From Aldrovandia affinis (taxonomy: Eukaryota > Chordata > Actinopteri > Notacanthiformes > Halosauridae), in NCBI GenBank assembly GCA_029706075.1, contig JAINUG010000085.1:3531892-3595891 (forward strand): DNA of 64,000 nucleotides, given 5' to 3'. The position numbers and the translations under genes were made by a program. This document shows, piece after piece, positions 12,125-23,089 of the stretch. The notes beneath the pieces were generated by a model. It made no database searches, was not told the origin of the DNA, and was given only the letters and a program-made list of their open reading frames with translations. Each line of letters starts with the position of its first letter. Positions within the stretch are counted from its first letter, which is position 1.

Positions 12125-13030
12125 TTTATTGTAAAATGGCATTGCAGTAGGTCTTAAGAGGTTAGATGTGTCGCTTGGCCAGCAACTGATCTTTCCTTTG
12201 GGTAGAATCACAGTGTCCTGATGTAGTATTTGCCTGACATCCAAAATAAGACAATAAGTTGTCTGGCTTGGTGGAAATTAATCATTTTTTCCCCCCACCC
12301 AGTGAGGCATGCATATCCAGATATTACATTTCAGTTAGGAGGCGTAAATTGGCAAGATTAGTCTATAAAGACATTATCAAATACATTCAGACTGATCGTC
12401 AGATATTACCATCCAGTTTATTGGTTTTCTTAGATAAATTCCATACAGCATTTAATTACAGTCAAACCATTAAACTATTAAAAATGATTTAAATTATTGC
12501 ATTTGTCAAGAGGGGTCATAAGTAAGACAAGTAAGTCATCTAGTACAATATCCTAAGAGTACAGTACACTATTTTACATGTAAATGCTGCATTCATATAA
12601 AATATGCAGCTTTTACCACAGATTAGTTAAAATGATCAGTGTAGTCTTTGTAAGATAATAATTGTTACTATTACTGTCATTGTCATCATATTCCATATAG
12701 GTTTGCACGGTGCAAAAAATCATTATAGAAGCAGGCAAGATTATTTTCCTACAGTGCTGTCAGAGGGGGGGAAGGAACAGGTTAGGCTTTGTGGAACGGG
12801 GGAAGGAAGGGGAGCGTTGGGTCTTTGATTTTGGGAGGGGGTAAGGTGCAGGGAGCTGACAGGTGGCTCGGGACGGTACCGGAAACCAGCACTTTTTTTC
12901 GGAGACAACTCCAGAAGGGACAGAGAGCGAGATGTCTGCCGCTCACATACACGGCGGACATCTGTAACATCTGTTTACATCTGTTAAAAAATAAAAATAA
13001 AACAGCGGGGAAGATTGAGCGACCCGGCAC
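12125..13030 (-). other. chga: Probable chga 3'UTR
   Basis: Minus-strand sequence between the stop and two AATAAA candidates. A GGGG-rich patch lies at 12767-12850 (plus strand). Confidence 0.45.
12417..12422 (-). terminator. chga: Candidate chga polyadenylation signal
   Basis: AATAAA on the minus strand about 610 bp beyond the stop. A second AATAAA lies at 12130-12125. Either could be used. Confidence 0.35.
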
Positions 13031-13114
13031 TCAGCCTCTCCTCAGCTCGTGAAGCCTCTGAGCCACGCTCTCCAACTCTGACTCGATGGCCGCTAGACGC
13101 TCGATCTCATGGTC
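13031..13114 (-). CDS. chga: chga exon 8, conserved C-terminus
   Basis: Encodes DHEIERLAAIESELESVAQR and then LHELRRG with a TGA stop. This is the granin C-terminal signature (human ends KVAHQLQALRRG). Its acceptor follows a CT microsatellite. Confidence 0.97.
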   Translation of the reverse strand, partial: DHEIERLAAIESELESVAQRLHELRRG

Positions 13115-13153
13115 CTGCAGAGAAAGAGAGAGCGAGAGAGGGAGAGAGAGAGA

Positions 13154-13210
<57 letters not shown>

Positions 13211-16200
13211 AGAGAGAAGGAGACTCAGAGAGGGAGGTGGAATTCACCCCGATCTTTCCTTCCTCCGCACGAACGAGCGCCGAATCTGCGTACGCTTCGC
13301 GTGACACTTCTGAAGCATTAGCGCGTCGCTCAATAAAAGGGCTCTTGCGTGACTTTTAAAAACAGAGAGTGCTGTTCGGTGGTTAGGGTACCGCGGCTGA
13401 TGGGAGCCCTGCGGCTTAATCGACGGTAAGCCCACAGCTAGATGAGGTGCCGAAACGTGATGGATTGAACCTGAGAGGCAGTAAAAATAAATAAATAAAT
13501 AAAAGCGCTCGGAGTAGGACAAGGGCACCTCCAAGCCGGAGGAGGGTTTGATTAATGCGTCGCTGCGGGCTGCATGCGCAGTTCTGCGGTCTTTCAGCCC
13601 GACGGAGCGGGAGAGGGGCTCTGACTGCGCTAGAGCTCTGCCTGTGTGCAGTGTCATTTTACTGCAGGCTATCCCTCCCCGGGGACGCTCTTAATGTTCC
13701 GGAGAGCGCTCGCTCCCGGGCTCGGGGGGAGAGGTGCCGTACACTGTGGGGCTTGCCCGTCAGACGCGAGGCCGTGGCGCGAGGCTGATTCATTGTGTGC
13801 TGACGTTCACTTTATTTTAGCGCTGCTTTTCGAGGGACTCGCAGTGTGTGTGTGTGTGTGTGTGTGTGCGCTGAGAGAAACACAGTTTCATAGTCGGCAG
13901 TGCGACTCCTACTAGATGGTGTTGTGATATGCAAATTGAGTTTTTCTCCCCCAGAGCCCATTAATAGGCTCGTATTAGGATCATGGTGGTGCAAGGTGCC
14001 CATAGAAATGCCCCTCTGAGCAGCTGGGACCACGTGACTCCCCTGGTGGGGAGTTGGCCGGGTCCATGGGGGAGGTGAAACTGTTCAGGAAAGATCATTA
14101 ACAGTCCCTCTGTTCCAAGATATTCACTTTGTGTATTCATTTACATTTACATTTTAGGCATTTTAGCAGACGCTCTTATCCAGAGCGACTTACACAGTTT
14201 TACATTTCCATCCATCCATCCATTATCTAAGCCGCTTATTCCTGGTCAGGGTCGCGGGGGGGGGGCTGGAGCCTATCCCAGCATGCGTTCCGGGCGAGAG
14301 GCAGGAATACACCCTGGACAGGTCGCCAATCCATCGCAGGGCCAGTTTTACATTTCTTTACATACAATCCATTTATACAGCTGGATATTTTACTGAAGCA
14401 ATTCAGGTTAAGTACCTTGCTCAAGGGTACAACAGCAGTGTCCTACCTGGGAACCTCTGAGTTACAAGCCCAGCTCCCTAACCATTATACTATACTGCCA
14501 GTGTGTGGAACAGCAGCTTTGACTCCTTAGCTATAAACAGCCTGTCCTGCCCTATCAGATGGGATAGTGCCCACGACCGTGCGAGTGTGTACGAGTGCCC
14601 TGAGCCAAGAGCGCTCTGCGCCTCCCCGGCCCGCTCAACACGTACCTCGACCCTCCGGCTGGCGCTGCCCTCCTCCTCCCTCTTCTCCTCCGCCTCTCCG
14701 TGGGCCATCATGTGGAGCGCCTGTGCTTCGGCGCTCCTGCGCGCCCCCTTCCCGCTCTCCTCCTTGGAGTGGTGAGGGGCGTACTGCAGCAGCTGTGGGC
14801 CCTCCTGTCCCGCCTCCATGGGGTTCCTCTCCTCCGTGCCTAAGTGTTCGTCTTCCTCTGCGTCCTCAGACAGTTCCTGGGGTGACACCTCGTCCTTCTT
14901 GTTCCACGGCTCGATGTCTGGCCCGCCCTTCGCCTCCTCCGCCACCTCCCCTTTGCCTCCTTCCTCCACCTCTGCCCCCCCAAAAGCCCTTTTACTTTCT
15001 GGTCCTCCCTCCATCTCGTCTTCCTCCTCTTCTTCGGATTTGCTCTCCTCGGACTTGCCTTCTGGGTCACCCTTCAGCGGCTCACTTTCGCCACCTGTAG
15101 GGACAGAGGGGAAATGCAATTTTTGTTTCCCATTGGTAAGAACCTGACCTCAGCAGGATTTAAACAAATTCCTCCCTTGCCAGCTGGCAGGGAGTCTCAT
15201 CGGCAGCCTGTGAGGCCATGCAGGCTATTTAGGAACCAAGGGGCCACAGCTGCTTGATGCTACGTCCATAATCTGCAGGGAGCCTCATTGTGTGCCTCTT
15301 TAGCTTTGAGGTGCAGAGTACACAGCGCACAGCCTGCAGCTTTAGCTCGCGCACGATCCAACTGCAGGAGTGGATTTTCATTGTTTAATCTGTGGCATCA
15401 TTCCAGGGGTCTGTCAGACTCTACTCCTCCATCCATTATATAATCAGTCTGGTGAGCCTGCAGTTCATAATGCCCGAGATGTGCTACATTCTCTGCCTCT
15501 CCCTTGTCCACAATAGATCTGTCTCCTGGTTCAATCCTGCCCTGAAATAGGTCTTTATCTGTTTATTGATCCGGTAGCTCTATGGAGTATTTACATGATA
15601 GGGGTTGCTGAGTTTAGATTCATGATGCACTACCCGTCCTTTTCCTTTGTGGCTACGGTGGCATAGCACATAGTATTCCATGTGAAAAGAAACCATTTGG
15701 ACACATTCATGCTCACTCTATATCCTGCGAGGTATTGTAATTCAACTTAAATTTAACGTGGAAGTGGAAGACGCACACCATTCCTTGGGAGGGAGGCCTA
15801 AAATAAGAACGGTTGACGGTAGTCTCACCTTTGCTTACTTGTACACCGTCCTCGTCTTCTGTTTCATTCTCCTCCTTTCCCTTCCCCTCATCCTCCCCGG
15901 AGCTGGAGCGCCGATCTTCCTCCTCCACCGAGGCCGCTTTTTCCTCCTCTTCCTCCTGCTTCTCCTCCTCCCGGCCCTGATTCAGGGAGTCCGAAATGTG
16001 GTTTCCAGGGTTCTCGTCTTCCTTTTCCTCTGCTTCCCTCTCCTCCTCCTTCTCCTCCCCTTCCTTGGTGCCCCCAATCTCGTTACCCTCCCGGGACTCT
16101 CCATCCTTCTCTCGGCTCCCCTCCTCCACCTCGTTGTCCTCCTCCCCAGCTGCCCCTGTCTCCGCGGCCCCCTCCCTCGGTGCGTGTTGCTCTGTGGAAG

Positions 16201-18603
16201 AAGAGAAAACACTGGAGATTGATGGAAGGAATGGGAGGTGTGGGCCCCTGGGAGCAGCTCGGATGCTCACTCATCCACCCCCAGCAGACCATAATACCAT
16301 CCCCGGGTCATAAATCCACCGCTTATGGAAGCGCATAAGAATATGAGCCTTTACTACCTCTGCTGCTTCAAAGCCACTTTATTCATCACATCGCATATGT
16401 TTTGGAGGACGGGTTGGAGACCTTTTCTGTGGCAAGAAGAGGAGGCAAGCACTTCGCCCGAGTGCGCAATGTCATCCTCTCTCCTACCGTCGAACTGTGA
16501 CGGTCTTATAATCAAATGGTTATCGGCTCCTCAATGTTTGTTTTTTCAGATGAAACGCAGAAGGAGTGTGTCCAAAAAACCGCAGGCACGATTTACAGAC
16601 ACCTTTATTTTCACCACAGCGGGTGATCTTTAGTGAGTGAGAATACGTTTATGGCCTCTCTTCCATAAAGAGCATAAAATTTACACCAGGGTGTGGGCAA
16701 AGATTGTCACAGAAAGATGCGGGTCATTTCAACGCCACAGGAAAGACCACTGCTGGCAGGCCCTCTGGGAAGATAGACACAGCCCTGAATTGTGCACAAA
16801 CACTGATAGCAACAGCATCAAGTGTTGCGGTCGGAGGATGACTAAAATAACATCTGCCAAATCCTGATGTATAACTAATTGCTTTAGTGGAACACAGAGC
16901 TCCTTCTGTTTACACTGTTGCCCCATAAAGCCATACAGGTTTGCATTCAAACTATGACAACATCTCTCCTTAATCTAAAACAGGATATTTCTATACTCTG
17001 CGTTCGTTCCATGAACAAAATACACAACGTCTGCTGTCCTCTCTCTCTCTCTGCTCGTCATTTCTGGCGGAGAGGACTCCCGGCTCAGGTTCTGTTTTTG
17101 GAGCGTGGCTCGGCGATGTCAGAACAGCACTACGGTAATTTGCCAGGAGGCCAGGGAGCCCATTTCAGGAGGCGAGCTCATTAGGAGAGAGAGTGCACTC
17201 TGCGCCCCGATTCTGTCCGTCACAGGAAGCGCTCGCAGAGCGGCCCCGTCTCTCCCTCCTCCACGCTGCCTGTCAAACGACATGTTAATCCACGCTGACA
17301 CCGGGAACAAGTGTCTCCGCGAACGCTGGAGGGTGATGACATACATCACAGCTTCGCCGCCTTCCTTTTGTTTCCTCCCTCCTTTTCTGCACATCAAAGC
17401 TCTGAAAAGCATCTTCATTACCCAGAATCACAACGCATGCCACTCTTATCGAACGCCCTTTCCTCCCGTGACAACCAGATCACCAGATGGACGCAGTACG
17501 TGAGCTGGGATTGGATCAAATACGGGCAGCAGGTATTTTGGCACATGTGCACAGAGTGCGGACAGGCTGCATTACAGTCTCTGGGATCACCTTCACTTCT
17601 CCTCAACGATTAGTGTCATCAGTCCATTCTTTTTGATCCCGGTCTGAAGAGTGCACTTTAATTGCGATCTAAACCATTCAGCCAGAACTCACAGAGGCTC
17701 TATGTGTCAATGTTCCCCACCCTCTGGGTGGAGTACTCACACTGCCTGGCCTGGGACACCTCTAATGAGGAGAGTGTGGGCCCCGGCTCTGCTGAGGCAG
17801 CTCACGGGCCTCTGACAGGGCGGTAACGCGACTCGCCCCGTCGCTCACCTGTTGTGTCCTCCACGCCTGGGTGACCCCCAAGGGCTTCGGTCATCTGATC
17901 ACCCTCATCCTCGCTCTTCTTCTGTGGCTGCTGGTAGGCTCTCTCACTGACACCTGATAGGAAACACGGACGACAGGACGTGCGTTTTACTGGCTGCAGC
18001 ACGCATGCGCTGGTAAACGAATGCACACTGATATTCATGCACAAAGATGGGCATATAAGCGCATGCGCAGAAATGCACATACGTAAACATGTGCGCGCAC
18101 ATACGTAAACATGTGCGCACACATACGGTACATACAAGCAGGCGGACGCCATTGCACATGCTTTGGAAGCTGTGTGGTTCTGTGTGGCTCAGTAGGTAGA
18201 GCATGGGGCTGACAACGCTTAGGTTGTAGGTTCGATTCCCACTGGGACCACATATACTGAAAAAATGTATGCATTCACTACTGTAAGTTTCTTTGGATAA
18301 AAGCGTCTGCTAAATGGCATATATTATATTATTATTAAACTGACTAACATGAGGGTATAAATAAATGATATAGATATACATGACACAATAGAGCAATCCA
18401 TCATCAGAATTATTATTATTAGTAGGAGTTATAGTAGTAGTGCTGTGGCTGAATTGCAGTTGCATTACATTGGTTATATATTGTAGATTATGTTATGACA
18501 ATTTCGACCTTCAACTGATCCCTTTGGTGTCGTTAAATGCATGGGACAGCAAAGCTTATAAAACCTCTATCTGAACATCAGCACAGTATTTCTCTCGGAC
18601 ACA

Positions 18604-18638
<35 letters not shown>

Positions 18639-21600
18639 TGCATAGGTTAAACCTCAACATCTCACCTTGAGCAGCAATATCCTGCAGCTCCTTGAGAAGA
18701 TTCTGGTGGCGTAGGATCGAGACGATTCGTTCATCTGTGAAACACGCACACGCGCACGCACATGCGCACGTACAAATAATTACATAAAGCAGAATATTTT
18801 CTCATCTCAGCAATGTCCCTGCATCCTTTGCCAGGGAAAAAAATAAATTCTCATAGCGTGTCATTCATGCAGCACCACTGAACCCAGCAACTCAGCACTC
18901 TTTTGTCTCTAAAAATTCATTGCCCCTGCAATTTACAGTGGAGCTCTTCTGGCTCCAGTGCAGCTGGATAATTAATCAGCAGGTTTGGGCCAGGTTTCTG
19001 GTGAATGGCGAATTATATCTGTGCTGAATATGTTTTTCTCTCTCCCTGCTGACCCAGAAGTCACAGCTGAACCCCCAGAGAGGAGGTAAAGTGCTGGCAC
19101 ACTCCTCTGTGCCTCTACCTCTCCTTGTTATTTTATTTTTTTTTTTTTGTCCCAGGTATTCAATCCCCCTGCAGCGCGCTGTAACTCAGTAGCGATACTC
19201 GGGTCAGATACATCGATTTCTGTTATTGTGGATGGCCTTCAGGGAAGGGTGTGACATCGATTGGCTCTACAGTCGCTGAATCATTTTACCCCGCATCTTT
19301 CATTTGACCGCTTTCGCCACAGAGGGCATTTATTGCTCAGAAGAAATGAAACATTTTTGCTGTGCCATAAGGTTACCCCATAAGCGGAACTGACACTAAC
19401 AGCCACTGATGGGAGAGTGAGGTTTCATAAATACGATAGTGAGTGGAGCTGTCATGTGCAGTCAGTTGCTGACATGTATGAACCAATCAAAAGAATGTGC
19501 CTTCCTGCAACAAAACACTATGATGTGCTCAAATCAAAGAGTGACTGACAACACCTGAAAGCCCCACTCGTTTTGAATTAATGAAGCCTTACTCTCCCTT
19601 CGCTGCAGATTGCCATTAATGCCTAGGATAAATGCAACTATAACTGACTGCCAAATTGCTTGCCTATTTTTTTACTCTGTCACCAAAGTGCTCTCGGTTT
19701 AAATACTTGAAGAGTTGCTGAAGAGAATGGGGATTTCGGCTGCAGCCCACGTGTAGGGGGGGCCGAGGGTCTATGTAAGCAGCTCGTTCCCGGCTTTGAA
19801 GTGCGAAGCCCCTACCTCCTGTAAGAGAGTCCTGGCACTCCTGACTGATGCCGATGGGATGGGGCTTGGTCAGGGTGTCAGCGATCACCTCCACTATGCA
19901 TTTCATCACCTGCGGGCACAGATGTCAAGGTCAGCTGAGGGAGGGTCCAGCCTGGCCGGGGGAGGACAGGTGCCAAGGGCGTGTCCGTGGTGAGAGAGCG
20001 CTCGCTCAGCAATGACAGCTCCTTGCTGCTCCCCCCGTCTCCAGTGCAGCAAGGCAGCAGCTGGTGGCACAGCCAGCTGAGCTCTCATATTTGGCAGAGT
20101 TGTAGGATTCTAAGCGCTCCAAATGTCCCGTCACACGCCCTCCCCTGCTAAGCTGTATATGGGCTCCTATAGACAACCTGCCTTCATTGTTTAATGAGGT
20201 GAAAGGAATGCTGAGTTTTTTTTTTTTCCTCTCTCCAGGTTATCCTGTGTTCTGGTTCATTGTTCATTGTAACAGGGCATGTTCCCTATGAACGACAAAC
20301 TGCAGCACGCAGTCCATTTTGCTTATATCAAGAGCTACCATAGGCTAGCCATGCTCTCAAAGGACGTGGAAAATTAGCATTATGGATTTTGGTGTCTTGA
20401 CCCTGTGTCTTCTGTTTAGCCTGGGTTTTGGCATCCTAAAGATGCATGCCACACTGGATTAAGAGTGGGGAGAGTTGATTTAGGACTCCTGTGTCGTGAG
20501 CTGGCTTAGGGAAACCGTAGGAAGCGCCATCTGATTCTCACTCTGTACTCTCACTCAGCGATAGCCTAGAATGTGCCTCTTTCTCTTACTTTCAAAGATC
20601 ATAGTCACCACTTCACAGAAAAACACTGCTTTTCACTGCTATGTAGCTGCCAAAGGTCATAGCTGTCTAATTCTAAATATAACCACATCGCAGAGGGTTT
20701 GCAAGCTATTGATTCCTTTGACAAAGTCATATTGAATTTTTCCACCTATGAGGAATTTAATATGGCCTAAATTGTCTACTAAAATGTATTTTGGCTCGGG
20801 TTCCGTGCAATTGGCAATGACACCCATTAGGAACAATACAAAAGGGTTTCCTTTCCAAGGTACTGCTGTGTCATTGAAAACGATCTGTGTTACCTGCTTG
20901 ACTCTGTTAATCATCTCTAGTAAAGGATATTTTTAACTGAAGGGCATTCATGTGAGTTGATCTGCAGTTTAGACAATTCCCTGCTGGCTTCAATAGGTAA
21001 TCATCATCGCCACATGATGCATTTTACATCTATCCGTATCACAGAAATGTACTTTGGGACAAAAATCAACACAGACAATGGATTCTCCTGCTTTAAACCA
21101 AGAATGGGCATATGTTCAATGACACAGCACAGCCTGATGACATCGTGAACCCTTAATCTAAAATATCGCCCACTGTTTTGTCCGCATTGAATCCTGGCCC
21201 CCTGCAATGTCTTGTTGCTATCCCTCTTCTTAGTGGCATATAACTCCACGTGATTTGCGCTCCCACCATCTGTCTTTTAATGTCCTGTTGATCTGTATTT
21301 TTCCCTCTACTTCGAATGGAAGGCCTCTATTTTTTGTGACCGCTGCATCATCGCCACATCGAGCCATTGCACTTTGGACTGGCTCCGCTGTCAGCTTGGT
21401 TGCCGTGTGCTCACGGCACCTATTCGTCCACTTTTGCAACTCTAGAAACCTACATTAACTAAATCGCCTCAAAAGCTATAGTTTGGCTCTGTGTCATGTC
21501 GTATTGTTTTGATTCCGCATCACATGTTTGTGCTACCAAATTCCAGAGTAAAAACATAAAAACATTCACGATTTTCTCTGCACAATAAGTCACCTGTAAA

Positions 21601-22852
21601 ATATGTCCTTCTATTATTATAACATACGTGTAATGGATCGAATGAGTTACACACTGTGAAAGCGGTTTCAGATTTTGGACGAATGGATCGTAAGGGATGA
21701 TTCATTATCGGTACTGTTATTACGTCTGCTGGAATTGTTCTCAAATGTACTCAAACGATTCGATTACGTTTGACATCGGTAACAAGAACTCAGAGGACGA
21801 AATGATATAGTCAACACAAAAACCATCAGTCTTCAAATGTTGATCAGGTATTAACACATGGCTTCTACCCAGTAGCGATAGCAACAAAAGCAACAATAAG
21901 ACGAATAATAATGATAATAATAATAATAATTGTAATAACCGTCATCATCATAATAATCAAACTCATAACAGTGATCATCATCGTCACCATAACATCAGCA
22001 TAATCATAATAAGGGCTCACTTGATACTTATACTTAAAAAGCACTGTATGTAACTTAAAACGGAATTGATCAGAGACCGGTTATTTTTAGACAAATGAAA
22101 CTATATTATTCTCTAACTGTGAATGTCAGAAATCAACAAATCATCAACTAAGTAACCTGAAAGACTTTGCTCTAGAAAGCACTCTAAATCACAGCCTGAA
22201 TAAATAATACAAAGTGAACAGCACATCTCACCTTAAGGTCATCTTTATCCTCTTGATCAGAAGGTACAGGGACCGAAAGCACTGCAGAGGGAAGCCGATT
22301 TTCTCCATTAATAAACCTGTCGTCTGCTTATTTTTCGCAAAAAAAAGTATACTTCGAATGTATATTCCTAAGAGTCATGTACAGTAAACACATATTCCGT
22401 AACGATATTTTCTTGAAAGTCAATCAAATACACGACTTTGTCCTATAACTTGCTTTAAGTTATTTGCCGGTACCCACTCGAGCGACAACCAATAGTTGTG
22501 ACCTTGAATTAAACATAATATTAAAGAAGCACTAAAAAGCATAGTTGCACATTACTTTAGAGTTATCTTGAACATAGAGCGTGGAATTCCGTAGTTGCAG
22601 TACACGGTACATTCAGATTACTCAAACCGCGCCACGCGCTCAAATCCTGGGATTCTATAAAGTACCGCTGTCCTTGGTTCTGAATTAAAAGGACAGATTT
22701 ACTGAAAGATAGATCGGTGTTCTCCGCGATGCATCGTACAATCAATTAGCCCTTAAAAAGAAAGATGTAAAATAGGATATGTTAAGTACAATTTCTTTTG
22801 CCTTACCGTAGCTCACCAGTAATGTAAAAATATAGCATCCTCTTGTTATCAT
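13031..22852 (-). CDS. chga: Chromogranin A, complete coding region in eight exons
   Basis: Acidic secretory-granule protein that drives dense-core granule formation, binds calcium and is a precursor of peptides such as vasostatin. The exons (sizes 46, 50, 94, 69, 105, 363, 449 and 84 nt) join in frame to 419 residues. Residues 1-18 are a signal peptide (MITRGCYIFTLLVSYVLS). The vasostatin disulfide pair is Cys36 and Cys57 within VMKCIVEVIADTL...QEC. DERIVSILRHQNLLKELQD is nearly unchanged from mammals. Residues 122-392 are Glu/Lys-rich, as expected of granins. The end EEEGSASRRVED...ELRRG matches the conserved C-terminus. Human CHGA is 457 residues; the middle here is shorter and diverged. 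Codon phases (1,0,1,1,1,1,0) are consistent throughout. Expression should be neuroendocrine. Confidence 0.97.
13120..13212. repeat. (GA)n microsatellite next to chga exon 8
   Basis: About 45 GA units with a few GGGA interruptions. On the chga strand it reads CT and lies directly upstream of the exon 8 acceptor. Confidence 0.95.
13845..13868. repeat. (GT)n microsatellite
   Basis: Twelve GT units in the last chga intron. Confidence 0.9.
14141..14503 (-). mobile_element. tRNA-derived SINE, copy 2, with nested insertion
   Basis: Same family as copy 1, interrupted at 14208-14342. It lies in the last chga intron. Confidence 0.75.
14208..14342 (-). mobile_element. LINE 3'-end fragment nested in the SINE
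   Basis: Minus strand: ggcgacctgtccagggtgta then gggataggctccagcc and a tail of tggatgg repeats, a common fish non-LTR 3' end. It is flanked by the 13-bp duplication cagttttacattt (14195-14207 and 14343-14355). Confidence 0.75.
14646..15094 (-). CDS. chga: chga exon 7
   Basis: About 150 residues from GGESEPLKGD to EEEGSASRRVE. It holds several dibasic sites (SKR, GARR, SRR) and a stretch WNKKDEVSPQELSE near residue 306 that resembles the WE-14 peptide. The donor is GTCGAG|gtacgt in phase 0. Confidence 0.93.
15829..16191 (-). CDS. chga: chga exon 6 (acidic repeat-rich)
   Basis: About 120 residues dominated by Glu, Lys, Asp, Gly and Ser, from EQHAPREGAAETG to EDGVQVSK. It is low complexity, so the assignment rests on phase, strand and position rather than on sequence similarity. 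Splice sites are cttccacag| and AAAG|gtgaga. Confidence 0.88.
17849..17953 (-). CDS. chga: chga exon 5
   Basis: Encodes GVSERAYQQPQKKSEDEGDQ and continues to PGVEDTT. Mammalian exon 5 begins GAKERAHQQKK, so the opening is recognisable. Phase 1 at both ends. Confidence 0.93.
18181..18325 (+). mobile_element. Short tRNA-derived SINE
   Basis: tggctcagtaggtagagcat and ggttcgattcc look like tRNA A and B boxes; the tail ggataaaagcgtctgctaaa is L2-like. It is not a tRNA gene, because the acceptor arms do not pair. Confidence 0.7.
18604..18637. repeat. (CA)n microsatellite
   Basis: About 16 CA units just past chga exon 4. Confidence 0.9.
18666..18734 (-). CDS. chga: chga exon 4
   Basis: Encodes DERIVSILRHQNLLKELQD and then IAAQ, among the most conserved granin segments. 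Splice sites are ttcacag| and CAAG|gtgaga. Confidence 0.97.
19816..19909 (-). CDS. chga: chga exon 3 (vasostatin loop)
   Basis: Encodes VMKCIVEVIADTLTKPHPIG and then ISQECQDSLTG. The two cysteines of the conserved disulfide loop are both in this exon. Confidence 0.97.
22232..22281 (-). CDS. chga: chga exon 2
   Basis: Encodes VLSVPVPSDQEDKDDLK between a ctctgcag acceptor and AAG|gtgaga. It completes the signal peptide and starts the mature N-terminus. It is too short to show as an open frame and was found by splice phase. Confidence 0.92.
22807..22852 (-). CDS. chga: chga exon 1, start codon and signal peptide
   Basis: The ATG at 22852-22850 begins MITRGCYIFTLLVSY, a hydrophobic signal peptide. 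The donor is TACG|gtaagg in phase 1. A TATA box and a CRE-like site lie upstream. Confidence 0.93.
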
Positions 22853-23052
22853 TTTTGCGAATGAACAGCGCCCACAGATCTGAGTCTATTGCAAAGAAGG
22901 AAAAGTCTGTGGTAAGGTGTTCCTCTGCCGTGCGCGAAATGAATCAGTCATTTAGGTGTGCTCCCTTCGTTGTTTTTTGAGTAGTGGGTTCTTCTACGTC
23001 TGCTGCAGTGCTCTACTGATGTGTCGAGAATCACTTAATGCAGCAACACCTA

Positions 23053-23060
23053 CTTTATAT
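23053..23060 (-). promoter_or_regulatory. chga: chga TATA box
   Basis: CATATAAAG on the minus strand, about 200 bp upstream of the chga ATG. Mammalian CHGA promoters are TATA-driven, so the site fits. Confidence 0.6.
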
Positions 23061-23081
23061 GGGTGCCCACCGAGAAGGAAA

Positions 23082-23089
23082 TGACATCA
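23082..23089 (-). promoter_or_regulatory. chga: CRE-like element upstream of chga TATA box
   Basis: TGATGTCA on the minus strand, one mismatch from the CRE TGACGTCA, 21 bp beyond the TATA box. CHGA promoters in mammals depend on a CRE just upstream of the TATA box. Function here is inferred from position. Confidence 0.5.

Larger units (their letters stand above)
15095..22806 (-). other. chga: chga introns 1-6
   Basis: The spaces between the listed exons (largest 19910-22231) hold one short SINE, a CA repeat and a CAT/AAT-rich patch (21900-22010). No other gene was recognised inside them. Confidence 0.6.

Noticed and set aside
13015..13359. Arg/Glu-repeat frames around the GA tract
   Set aside because: Translation of the GA microsatellite overlapping chga exon 8 on the other strand.
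14567..15100. Plus-strand Pro/Ser/Arg-rich frame of 177 residues
   Set aside because: Antisense shadow of chga exon 7, with no start context and no recognisable domain.
15758..16222. Plus-strand open frame of 154 residues that looks like a Leu/Phe-rich membrane protein
   Set aside because: It is the exact antisense of the Glu/Lys-rich chga exon 6. GAG/GAA codons read backwards give Leu and Phe codons, so it is a composition artefact.
18181..18255. Possible tRNA gene
   Set aside because: A and B boxes are present, but the acceptor arms do not pair and an L2-like tail follows, so it is a SINE head.
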